NCBI RefSeq assembly: GCF_965277665.1
Contig: NZ_OZ255835.1
Span: forward strand, 124,001-188,000
From: Lichenicoccus sp965277665
GTDB lineage: Bacteria > Pseudomonadota > Alphaproteobacteria > Acetobacterales > Acetobacteraceae
DNA length: 64,000 nucleotides
Reading direction: 5' to 3'
This document shows positions 15,706 to 24,090 of this stretch, one piece after another. The notes beneath the pieces were generated by a model. It ran no database searches, was not told where the DNA came from, and saw only the letters and a list, made by a program, of their open reading frames with translations. Every line of letters begins with the position of its first letter. The stretch's first letter is position 1. The position numbers and the translations under genes were made by a program.

Positions 15706-17514
15706 ATGGTCCATTCCGACGCGCCTGCCCAGGAGAAGCACGACCTCGACGATGCGACGCTGCGTGACCGCGCGGTGGCCGCCGCCCTCGGACACGCACC
15801 GTTCGATATCCTGCTGACCGGCGGCCGGGTCGTCGATGTCGCGACCTGCACGGTGCGTGCCGCCGATGTCGGCCTGGTCGGACCGTTGATCGCCAGCGTC
15901 CATCCCCCAGGCACGCGCTCCGACGCGCAGACCACGAGCGCGCTGCGCGGCGCGCTGGTCGCCCCCGGCCTGATCGACACCCACCTGCATGTCGAGAGCT
16001 CGATGGTGACGCCGCGCGGCTATGCGGAGGTGGTCGTGCCGCAAGGCACCACGACGATCTGCTGGGATCCGCACGAGGTCGGCAACGTCGCCGGGCTGGC
16101 GGGCGTCCGCTGGGCCTTGGAGGCCTCGCGCGCGCTGCCGCTGCGGATCCTGGTGCTGGGGCCGTCCTCGGTGCCGTCTGCGCCGGGACTGGAACGAGCG
16201 GGGGCGGCATTTCTCGAGGACGAGATGCGCGCCATGCTGTCCTGGCCGGAGGTGGCGGGCGTCGCCGAGGTGATGGACATGCGCGGCGTGCTCGGCCGCA
16301 GCCGGCGCATGCGCGGCATCCTCGATGCCGGGCTGGCGAGCGGCAAGCTGGTGTGCGGGCACGCTCGCGGCCTCGAGGGCGCCGAGCTCGTGGCCTTTGC
16401 CGCGGCCGGCATCCAGAGCGACCATGAGATCACCTCGGGCGAGGACCTGCTGGCCAAGCTGCAGGCCGGCTACACCGTCGAGCTGCGCGGCTCGCACGAC
16501 GACGTGCTGCCCGGCGCGGTGGCGGCGCTGAACCGGCTGCCGGTCATTCCGCAGACCCTCACTTTGTGCACCGACGACATCCTGCCCGACGATCTGGTGG
16601 AAAAAGGCGGCATGGTCGACCTGCTGCGCCGCCTGGTGCGCTACGGGCTCGATCCGGTGCAGGCGTTGCGGGCCGCCACGCTGAATGCCGCCATGCGTCT
16701 GGGGCGGCGCGACCTGGGGCTGGTGGCACCGGGCCGGCGCGCCGACCTGGTGGTGCTGTCGGACCTGGAGGCGATGCGTGTCGATCAGGTGATCGCATCC
16801 GGCCGGCTTGTGGCGGCGGCCGGCCGGCTAACCGAGGCGCTGCGGCCGGACACCGCAACCGCGCCCACGGGCACGATGCGGATGTCATCCCTCAGCGCCG
16901 GTGATTTTTGCATTCGGGCTCCGGCTGCATCGGGCAGGGCGTGGCTACGCGTGGTGGATCAGCCGCGTTTCACCCGCTGGGCGGAGCGGGAGGCAGCCGT
17001 TGCCGATGGGGTCGTCGTGCTGCCGGACGACCTCACCCTCATGGCGGTGTCGCACCGGCATGGGCGGGCGGCCGCGACACCGGTGCTTGGCGTGCTCGGT
17101 AACTGGGGCCATTGGACCGGGGCGCTCGCGACCACGATCTCGCATGACAGCCACAACCTGACGGTGTTCGGCCGCGACGCAAACGACATGGCGCTCGCCG
17201 CCAACGTGCTCATCGCCTGCGGCGGCGGCATGGCGGTCGCGGCGGGCGGACGGCTGCTCGCGGTGGTGGAGCTGGAAGTCTGTGGCCTGCTCTCGGAGGC
17301 GCCGGCGGAGCAGGTGGCAGCCGCCTTCGCCTGCGTGCGAGAGAGCGCGATGCAAATCGCCGACTGGGGGCCGCCGCCGCTGGTATTCCGGGCCTGCACC
17401 GGCGCCAGCCTCGCGTGCAATCCGGGTCCGCATGTCACCGACCTTGGCATCACCGACGGCAGCACCGGCGCAGTGTATCCGGGCAGCATCATCCGCTTCG
17501 AAACGTCTCGGTGA
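15706..17514 (+). CDS. ade: Adenine deaminase
   Basis: A 602-aa amidohydrolase-superfamily enzyme converting adenine to hypoxanthine and ammonia. Metal-binding and active-site motifs follow the Ade family: GLIDTHLHVESSMVTP, WDPHEVGNV, CGHARGLEG, GIQSDHEI and LCTDD. The long C-terminal domain ends with the Ade-type GNWG...SHDSHN region. The ATG at 15706 has GGAG 8 bp upstream; the open frame to 15595 is not conserved. It converges with, and overlaps by 26 bp, the purine permease gene, which may supply its substrate. Confidence 0.92.
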   Translation: MVHSDAPAQEKHDLDDATLRDRAVAAALGHAPFDILLTGGRVVDVATCTVRAADVGLVGPLIASVHPPGTRSDAQTTSALRGALVAPGLIDTHLHVESSMVTPRGYAEVVVPQGTTTICWDPHEVGNVAGLAGVRWALEASRALPLRILVLGPSSVPSAPGLERAGAAFLEDEMRAMLSWPEVAGVAEVMDMRGVLGRSRRMRGILDAGLASGKLVCGHARGLEGAELVAFAAAGIQSDHEITSGEDLLAKLQAGYTVELRGSHDDVLPGAVAALNRLPVIPQTLTLCTDDILPDDLVEKGGMVDLLRRLVRYGLDPVQALRAATLNAAMRLGRRDLGLVAPGRRADLVVLSDLEAMRVDQVIASGRLVAAAGRLTEALRPDTATAPTGTMRMSSLSAGDFCIRAPAASGRAWLRVVDQPRFTRWAEREAAVADGVVVLPDDLTLMAVSHRHGRAAATPVLGVLGNWGHWTGALATTISHDSHNLTVFGRDANDMALAANVLIACGGGMAVAAGGRLLAVVELEVCGLLSEAPAEQVAAAFACVRESAMQIADWGPPPLVFRACTGASLACNPGPHVTDLGITDGSTGAVYPGSIIRFETSR

Positions 17515-18844
17515 CCAGGACGACATAGCCGATCAGGATGATATCGATGCAGAGCAGCATCGGCGTGATCCGGTCCCAGGCGCGTGTCGCCAGGACGATC
17601 AGGGTATAGGCCAGGCAGCCGGTGGACAGACCCATCATCAGGTCGGTCGTGGTCACCGTGACGAGCAGGATCAGGATCGTGGCGATCGCATCCTCCGGAC
17701 GCTCGCGCCCGAGGTCACGGATGCCCTCCATCATCAGCACGCCGACGATCACCAGGGCGGGTGCCGTCGCCTGGGCCGGAACGATCGCGATCAACGGCCA
17801 GAAGAACAGGCTGGCGCCGAACAAGGCGGCCACCACCACGGCTGTGAGTCCGGTGCGGCCGCCGCTCTCCACTCCGGCCGCGGACTCGACGTAGGCGACG
17901 ACCGTCGGGCTGCCGAGCATCGCGCCGATGACGGAGGCGATGCCATCCGCGAGATAGGCGCGGCGCGCGTTCGGGATGCGTCCGTCGGCATCCATCATGC
18001 CGCCGCGCCGGGTCACGCCGATCAGGGTCGCGGTGGCCGAGAAGAAATCCGACAGGAAGAAATACAGCGTGATCGGCAGGACCAGGAAGACGTGCGACGT
18101 GAACTGGCGGACGTCGAAGGCGAACAGCAGGCTGCGCGGGATGCTGGGCAGGCTGACGATATGGGTCGGGTAAGGCGTCATCATCCGGCCGGCGCCCGCG
18201 GGCACGAACAGGCCAATGATGCTGACCGCCACGATCGACAGCAGCAGCGCGCCAGGAATGCGCAGCGCCAGCAATACAGGGGTGAACAGCATGCCCAGGA
18301 ACACGACCAGGATCGCGGGGTGCCGCAGGCTGGCGAACGAGACGCCGCCATGGGCGTCATGCATGACGATGCCGCCATTCTTTAGCCCGAGATAGGCGAT
18401 GAACAGGCCGATACCACATTGCAGTCCCAACCGGATGGCTTCGGGAAAGCCCTGCACGAGCCGGTCGCGGAACCGCGTCAGCGACAGGCAGACGAAGATC
18501 AGCGCGCCGATCAGCACCATCGTGAGCGCGGTGCCGTAGGACAGTCCCATGCGCACCACGACGACCTGCGCGAACACGATGTTCGAGCCCATGCCGGGCG
18601 CGAGCGCGATCGGCAGCCGCGCGAACAGCGCCATGATGAGGGTGCCGACCATCGCAGCGAGGGCGGTGACCGTGATCAGGTCATGCACGTTGGCGCCGGT
18701 TGCCGACAGGATCGCAGGGTTGACGACGACGATGTAGCTCATCGCGCCGAAGGTGGTGAACCCCGCGATGACCTCACGGGAGATCGTGCTGCCGCTGGCG
18801 GAAATCCCGAAACTCAATGCGGCGCCGCGTGCCCGAGGTCGCAT
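17489..18844 (-). CDS. NCS2-family purine (adenine/hypoxanthine-type) permease
   Basis: A 451-aa membrane transporter of the AzgA/AdeP branch of NCS2. It starts with the diagnostic SREVIAGFTTFGAMSYIVVV and has GMGSNIVFA, SDFFSATATLIGVTRRGGM and GSPTVVAYVESAAGVESGGR motifs that line the substrate site in characterised proton-coupled purine symporters. About 13-14 hydrophobic segments are visible. It lies between two adenine-deaminase-family genes, overlapping one at its 3' end and diverging from the other across 117 bp, which supports adenine or a related purine as cargo. Confidence 0.92.
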   Translation of the reverse strand: MRPRARGAALSFGISASGSTISREVIAGFTTFGAMSYIVVVNPAILSATGANVHDLITVTALAAMVGTLIMALFARLPIALAPGMGSNIVFAQVVVVRMGLSYGTALTMVLIGALIFVCLSLTRFRDRLVQGFPEAIRLGLQCGIGLFIAYLGLKNGGIVMHDAHGGVSFASLRHPAILVVFLGMLFTPVLLALRIPGALLLSIVAVSIIGLFVPAGAGRMMTPYPTHIVSLPSIPRSLLFAFDVRQFTSHVFLVLPITLYFFLSDFFSATATLIGVTRRGGMMDADGRIPNARRAYLADGIASVIGAMLGSPTVVAYVESAAGVESGGRTGLTAVVVAALFGASLFFWPLIAIVPAQATAPALVIVGVLMMEGIRDLGRERPEDAIATILILLVTVTTTDLMMGLSTGCLAYTLIVLATRAWDRITPMLLCIDIILIGYVVLVTETFRSG

Positions 18845-18961
18845 AACCTTGGTCAATCCATCAACTCCGCATTCGCCGGCCTGTGCTGGCCCGGTTCGTG
18901 CAAGATCCGCGCCGGAGCGGATCGCTGCTCGACCCGCGTTGCAGCCGGCAGGTGAGCGTAG

Positions 18962-20836
18962 ATGCTGCCCAATGACCTGATTATCGGTGACCTGATCATC
19001 GACGCCGCCGACGAGGTCCGCATCCGACAGGATCTCGTGCTGACGGCACTCGGCAAGCGCCCTGCCGATGTGGCGCTGCGGGTCGGCCGGCTGCTCGATG
19101 TGCATACGCGCCGCTGGCTGCTCGACCAGGACATCGTCATCAAGGGCCGACGCATCGCCTGGGTCGGCCCGGCCGGCTACTATCCCTGCGAGGTGCGGGC
19201 TCGGCATGAGCGCCCCGACCTGTCGGCGGTCCCGGGCTTCGGCGAGGTGCACAAGCATATCGAGAGCACGCATCTGACGCCGGAGCACGAGGCGGCGCTG
19301 GTGCTGCCGCGCGGCAATACATGGACGTGCGAGGCCAGCCACGAAATGTCCAACGTCGATGGTCCGAACAACCTCGATTTCTGGCTGCAGGCGCGGCGGC
19401 AGGGCTCGCCGCTCAAGATCTTCCCGCTGCCGGGATCGGCGGTGCCGCCCACGGCATACGAGAAGAGCGGCGGCCATTTCGGCTATGCCGAGCAGTCGGG
19501 TTTCCTCCGCGACAGCCTGATGGTCGCCGGTCTCGACGAGGTGATGGACTGGCCGTCGGTCTGGAACCCGGACAATCCGTCCTACGGGCGGCTCTGGGGC
19601 ATGATCCGGGCAACCTTCGAGCAGCGCGGCGTGGTCGAGGGGCACGGCGCGGGGTTGCGCGACCGGTCGGTGATCAACGCGTTCGCGGCCGCCGGCCTCG
19701 CCTCCGATCACGAGGTCGCGACCGTCCAGGAGGTGCTGGAGAAGCTCGCCGCCGGCATCTTCGTCGAGCTGCGCCCGAGGGCGATGGGCACGGTGATCCC
19801 GGCGTTGCTGGCAGCGGGTCTCACCGATTTTTCGCAAGTCGCGCTCACCACCGACGACCGGTCGGCGACGGATACGCTGCGGGACGGCGCCAGCGACCAT
19901 AATGTGCGCGTGGCGATCGCCGCCGGCCTGCCGCCCGAGATCGCGATCCAGTGCGTGACGATCAATCCGGCGCGGCACATGCGGCTGACGCCCTGGGTCG
20001 GCAGCCTCTCGCCCGGACGGTATGCGGACGTCGTCCTGCTGTCCGATCTGGCCCGCGTCGATATCGCGGAAGTCTGGGCCGACGGCGCGCAGGTCTCGCG
20101 CGGCAAGCAGTATGTCGGCGCGACCCCGTCGATCGACTGGCCGGGTTGGGCCCGGCAGACGATCCATATCGGTCGCACGCTGCAGACTGCGGATTTCGCG
20201 ATCAGGGCCGAGCCGGGTCGCGAGACGATGCAGGCGGCCGTGCTGCGTCCGTTCCATTGGGCCGACGATTTCCTGACCGAGACGCTCGCTGTCGCGAACG
20301 GCGAGGTGCAGCGTGACGAGGCGCGCAACATCACCAAGTTCGCGCTGGTCGACCGGTTCTCGGGCCAGGGCCAGGTGTCGCGGATGTTCTGGCGTGGCTG
20401 CGGCCCGCGTGATCCGGACACCGCCTTGGGCTGCTCGGTCGCGCATGATGCGCACAATATCTGGGTGGTCGGATCGTCCGACGCGGCGATGGCGCAGGTG
20501 GTCAACCAGATCGCGGTGCAGCAGGGTGGCTGGGCGCTGGTGCGTGGCGGCCGGCTGGTGGCCAGCGTCACCTTCGAGATCGGCGGCCTGATGACCGCCC
20601 GCCCCGCCGAGGCGCTGGATGCGGAAATGCAGGCGCTGTACAGGGCCGCGGACGGCATCGACTGGATGTACGAGCCGACGTTCCAGGACAATTGGCCGCC
20701 CGGCTTCCCGGAACGACTGATCTTTGCCACGCTGACCTGCGCGCCGTGGCGCTGGGTGCTGGTGGCGCCGCACTCACGAGCGCCCGAAGGCTTCGTCAAT
20801 GTGCAGACCGGAGCGACGCATCCGGTCGTCTGGTAG
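18962..20836 (+). CDS. Divergent adenine deaminase-family amidohydrolase
   Basis: A 624-aa paralogue of the enzyme at 15706. Motifs align but are altered: GFGEVHKHIESTHLTP replaces the usual DTHLHVESS pattern, ASHEMSNVDG replaces DPHEVGN, then GHGAGLRD, GLASDHEV and TTDDRSATD follow. The metal ligands (HxH, central His, late Asp) are retained, so it is probably active, but a changed specificity for a modified purine or another heterocycle is plausible. It is divergent from the permease and followed 22 bp later by the binding-protein operon. Confidence 0.83.
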   Translation: MLPNDLIIGDLIIDAADEVRIRQDLVLTALGKRPADVALRVGRLLDVHTRRWLLDQDIVIKGRRIAWVGPAGYYPCEVRARHERPDLSAVPGFGEVHKHIESTHLTPEHEAALVLPRGNTWTCEASHEMSNVDGPNNLDFWLQARRQGSPLKIFPLPGSAVPPTAYEKSGGHFGYAEQSGFLRDSLMVAGLDEVMDWPSVWNPDNPSYGRLWGMIRATFEQRGVVEGHGAGLRDRSVINAFAAAGLASDHEVATVQEVLEKLAAGIFVELRPRAMGTVIPALLAAGLTDFSQVALTTDDRSATDTLRDGASDHNVRVAIAAGLPPEIAIQCVTINPARHMRLTPWVGSLSPGRYADVVLLSDLARVDIAEVWADGAQVSRGKQYVGATPSIDWPGWARQTIHIGRTLQTADFAIRAEPGRETMQAAVLRPFHWADDFLTETLAVANGEVQRDEARNITKFALVDRFSGQGQVSRMFWRGCGPRDPDTALGCSVAHDAHNIWVVGSSDAAMAQVVNQIAVQQGGWALVRGGRLVASVTFEIGGLMTARPAEALDAEMQALYRAADGIDWMYEPTFQDNWPPGFPERLIFATLTCAPWRWVLVAPHSRAPEGFVNVQTGATHPVVW

Positions 20837-20858
20837 GAATGGGAAGGTGCCTGTTGGC

Positions 20859-21848
20859 ATGAACGGGATCACTCTCGGCAGGCGCTCCCTGCTTGCGGCC
20901 GCCACGACGCTTGCCTCGCCGGTGCCCTGGTGTCGCGCGGCCGACCGCGGCAAGCCGCTGCGGCTGCTCACCAACTGGTTCGCCCAGGCCGAGCATGGCG
21001 GCTTCTACCAGGCGCAGGCGCTGGGGCTGTACGACAAGGCCGGTATTGACGCCGTCATCGGCATGGGCGGCGCGCAGGTGAATACGGTGCAGCTGCTGCT
21101 GGCCGGGCAATGCGACGTCGCACTCGCACAGCCCGAGCAGGTGCTGGATGGGATCGCGCACGGGCTGCCCCTGGTCGCCGTCGCGACCACCTTCCAGAAG
21201 GGCATCGGCGGCCTGCTCGCGCATCCGGACATCACCGACCTCGCGCAGCTGCGCGGACACCCGATCCTGATCAGCCCGGAGGGGCGCATCACCTACTGGC
21301 CCTGGCTGCGGGCCCGCTACGGGTTCACCGACGACCAGGCGGCGCCGTACACCTTCAACATCCAGCCGTTCCTGTTCAATCCGCGGCTGGCGATGCAGGC
21401 GTTTGCGACCTCGGAGCCGTATGCGGTGCAGCAGCGGCATGTGCCCTATCGTTTCTTCCTGCTCGCCGACGCCGGCTATCCCGGGTTCGGCAACATGCTG
21501 GTCACCACGCGGGCCACGCTCGCGGCACGCGGCGCGGCGCTGGCGGCCTTCCTGCACGCCAGCATGACCGGCTGGAAGGACGTGCTGACCGGCGATGCCG
21601 CGCCGGCCCGCCGCGCCATCATGGCGGCGAACCCGCAGATGACCGCCGACCAGATCGACTGGTCGTTCGCCGAGCTGCGCCGGCTGCAGGCGGTCGCCGC
21701 CCCCGGCCAGTATATCGGCCGCTTCGATCCGGCGGCCTGGCAGCGCATCCGGGACCGCGACATCGTCACCGGGCTGATACCGGCCTCGCTCGACTGGCGC
21801 TCGGCCTTCACGACGGAGTTCGACAGCGCGATGGATGTGACGCTGTGA
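20859..21848 (+). CDS. THI5/NMT1-type ABC transporter substrate-binding protein
   Basis: A 329-aa exported protein with an N-terminal RRSLLAAATTLASPVPWCRA sequence, a likely Tat or Sec signal. LRLLTNWFAQAEHGGFYQAQALGL matches, in two parts, the opening of pyrimidine-precursor and sulfonate/nitrate-type binding proteins. FNPRLAMQAFATSEPY and the C-terminal helical lobe also fit. The ATG at 20859 follows GGAAGG at 11 bp. Its stop overlaps the next gene's GTG. The cognate ATPase and permease are most likely those at 28818-30391, 7 kb downstream. Ligand unknown; a pyrimidine or related heterocycle is favoured by context. Confidence 0.82.
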   Translation: MNGITLGRRSLLAAATTLASPVPWCRAADRGKPLRLLTNWFAQAEHGGFYQAQALGLYDKAGIDAVIGMGGAQVNTVQLLLAGQCDVALAQPEQVLDGIAHGLPLVAVATTFQKGIGGLLAHPDITDLAQLRGHPILISPEGRITYWPWLRARYGFTDDQAAPYTFNIQPFLFNPRLAMQAFATSEPYAVQQRHVPYRFFLLADAGYPGFGNMLVTTRATLAARGAALAAFLHASMTGWKDVLTGDAAPARRAIMAANPQMTADQIDWSFAELRRLQAVAAPGQYIGRFDPAAWQRIRDRDIVTGLIPASLDWRSAFTTEFDSAMDVTL

Positions 21849-22693
21849 CGGCCCAAGGAGTCGCAAAACGCCTGCCTGCACGGCTTTGGCAGGAGATGAG
21901 CTGGCCGGAGTTCCGGCGGCTGCCGGCCGACACCGTGGCGGTGCTGCCGGTCGGCGCCATCGAGCAGCACGGGCCGCATCTGCCGGTCACTGTCGATAGC
22001 TGCATCAATGCCGCGCTGCTGGCCCGGGCACTGGCGGCAGCGCCGGACGACCTGCCGGTCACCGCCCTGCCGATCCAGAGCGTCGGCAAGAGCGAGGAGC
22101 ACATCGCCTACCCGGGCACCCTGCTTCTCTCAGCCGAGACCCTGACCCGCGTGCTGGTCGAGCTGGGCGAGAGCGTCGCCCGGGCCGGGGTGCGCCGGCT
22201 GCTGCTGCTGAACTCGCATGGCGGCCAGCCGCAGGTGCTCGACATCGTCGCCCGTACGCTGCGCCGGACGCACGCGCTGTTCGTGGTCAATGCGAGCTGG
22301 GGCGCGCTCGGCATGCCGGATGGATTGTTCAGCGCCGGGGAGCGCCGGTTCGGCATCCATGGCGGCGAGATCGAGACGTCGCTGATGCTGCATCTGCGCC
22401 CGGACCTGGTGCGCATGGACCGCGCGCAGGATTTCCGTTCGGCGGCGATGGACCTCGCGACCGAGGGCGCGGTGCTGGAAGCGGAGGGCCGGATCGGCTT
22501 CGGTTGGCTCACCCAGGACCTGCACGTTGCAGGCGCTTGCGGCAACGCGCTGGCGGCCACCGCCGAGAAAGGACGCCTGGTCGCCGAACACCAGGTCGGG
22601 CACTTCCTGCGCCTGGTCGGCGAGATGGCCGCCTACGACCTCCGGCGGCTGCGTCCGGACGACGCGATCGATGCAGGAGAGGGCGCACCATGA
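21845..22693 (+). CDS. Creatininase-family amidohydrolase
   Basis: A 282-aa protein with the creatininase hallmarks LPVGAIEQHGPHLPVTVDS (metal Glu and His, Asp), LLLNSHGGQ (third ligand region) and GIHGGEIETSLML. Known members open cyclic amides such as creatinine or act on cyclic sugar-like amides and ketoses. The GTG start at 21845 overlaps the binding-protein stop (GTGA), giving the usual short lead before MSWPEF. It is one of several amide-hydrolysing enzymes in this operon; the actual substrate cannot be read from sequence. Confidence 0.87.
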   Translation: MTAQGVAKRLPARLWQEMSWPEFRRLPADTVAVLPVGAIEQHGPHLPVTVDSCINAALLARALAAAPDDLPVTALPIQSVGKSEEHIAYPGTLLLSAETLTRVLVELGESVARAGVRRLLLLNSHGGQPQVLDIVARTLRRTHALFVVNASWGALGMPDGLFSAGERRFGIHGGEIETSLMLHLRPDLVRMDRAQDFRSAAMDLATEGAVLEAEGRIGFGWLTQDLHVAGACGNALAATAEKGRLVAEHQVGHFLRLVGEMAAYDLRRLRPDDAIDAGEGAP

Positions 22694-24090
22694 CCGAGAG
22701 TGCCTGCACCAGGACCGGGGGCAACATCGACGCCTTCCTGGCGGCGCTGGGCGGGGTGCCGGCGCACACCGACCCGGTGCTGGTACGTCGCAAGAGCCGC
22801 GACTTCTTCTGGTACAGCCCGGTGCTGAAGCGGCAGCTCGACGGGCTGGTGGCCGACCTCGTGGTGCAGCCGCGCGACGAGGCCGAGCTGCTGCATGTGG
22901 CGGCGTTGGCCCGGTTGCACGGCGTGCCGCTCACCGCGCGCGGCGGCGGCACCGGCAATTACGGCCAGGCGGTGCCGCTGCAGGGCGGCGCGGTACTCGA
23001 CATGGCAAGTTTCGACCGCCTGCTCTGGGTGCAGGGCGGCGTCGCCCGGGTGCAGGCCGGCATGAACCTGCTGGCGCTGGACCGCGCGCTGCGCGCCCAG
23101 GGCCAGGAGATCCGCCTGTATCCCTCGACCAAGCGCACCGCCTCGATCGGCGGCTTCGTCTGCGGCGGCTCCGGCGGCATCGGCTCGGTCACCTGGGGCG
23201 GGCTGCGCGACCGCGGCAACCTGCTGGCAGTGCGGGTGGTGACGCTGCAGGACCCGCCGCGGGCGATCGAGCTGGCCGGGGACGAGACCGATGCGATCAA
23301 CCACGCCTACGGCACCACCGCCGTCGTCACCGAGCTCGAGATCCCGGTGCAGCCGGCCGTGCGCTGGCGCGAGGCGGCCTGGAGTTTTCCGGAGTTCCCC
23401 ACCGCCGCCGGCTTCGGGCTGGCGCTGGCAGCCCAGGCCGGCATCGAGACGAAGCTGGTCACCGTCACCGACGCGCCGCTGACGCCGTTCTTCGCGCCGC
23501 TGCGCGAGACCGTGCCGCAGGACCATTCGCTTGCCATCACGCTGGTGGCGCCGGGCGGGATGCCGCCGGCACGCGCCCTCGCGCAGCAGTTCGGCGGCAC
23601 GTTGCGCCACGAGGGCGATCTCGCCGAGGCGGAGGACGATCCGGCCCGCACGCCGCTGTACGAGCTGACCTGGAACCACACCACGCTGCAGGTGCTCAAG
23701 CGCGACCGCGGCTTCACCTACCTGCAATGCCTGTATCAGCCGGACCGGCTGCTGGAGCGGATCGAGCGCATCCGTGCCCGGTTCGGCGACGAGCTGATGA
23801 TGCATCTCGAATTCATGCCGTCTGGCAGTGCGGCCGGGCGCATGACCTGCTCGGCGCTGCCGGTGCTGCGCTACACCAGCGAGGCGCGGCTCGACGAGAT
23901 CATCCGGCTGCACGAGGCGGATGGGGTGATGATCGCCAACCCGCACGTGTACACCGTCGAGGATGGCGGCATCCACCGCGTTGCCTCACCCGACCTCGCG
24001 GCGGCCAAGGCACGGTTCGATCCGCTCGGGCTGCTCAACCCGGGCAAGCTGCGCGGCGCGCCGGCAAGGCCTGGCGCCGCCGCAGCATGA
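22690..24090 (+). CDS. FAD-linked oxidase (PCMH domain, GlcD-like)
   Basis: A 466-aa flavoprotein. The FAD_binding_4 domain spans about residues 50-235, with VPLTARGGGTGNYGQAVPL and a following SIGGFVCGGSGGIGS pyrophosphate-binding motif. The C-terminal part resembles FAD-linked oxidases of the glycolate/lactate oxidase type and ends with the FDPLGLLNPGK motif. It probably oxidises a hydroxyacid or heterocycle intermediate, passing electrons to the respiratory chain or oxygen. Overlaps of 4 bp with both flanking genes place it firmly inside the operon. Confidence 0.87.
   Translation: MTESACTRTGGNIDAFLAALGGVPAHTDPVLVRRKSRDFFWYSPVLKRQLDGLVADLVVQPRDEAELLHVAALARLHGVPLTARGGGTGNYGQAVPLQGGAVLDMASFDRLLWVQGGVARVQAGMNLLALDRALRAQGQEIRLYPSTKRTASIGGFVCGGSGGIGSVTWGGLRDRGNLLAVRVVTLQDPPRAIELAGDETDAINHAYGTTAVVTELEIPVQPAVRWREAAWSFPEFPTAAGFGLALAAQAGIETKLVTVTDAPLTPFFAPLRETVPQDHSLAITLVAPGGMPPARALAQQFGGTLRHEGDLAEAEDDPARTPLYELTWNHTTLQVLKRDRGFTYLQCLYQPDRLLERIERIRARFGDELMMHLEFMPSGSAAGRMTCSALPVLRYTSEARLDEIIRLHEADGVMIANPHVYTVEDGGIHRVASPDLAAAKARFDPLGLLNPGKLRGAPARPGAAAA

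Noticed and set aside
18845..18961. Purine riboswitch upstream of the permease or adenine deaminase
   Set aside because: No conserved purine-aptamer core or three-way junction could be seen in the 117-bp gap.
22527..24086. Upstream continuation of the CocE hydrolase frame
   Set aside because: It lies inside the FAD oxidase gene in another phase with low-complexity composition; the hydrolase starts at the ATGA overlap at 24087.
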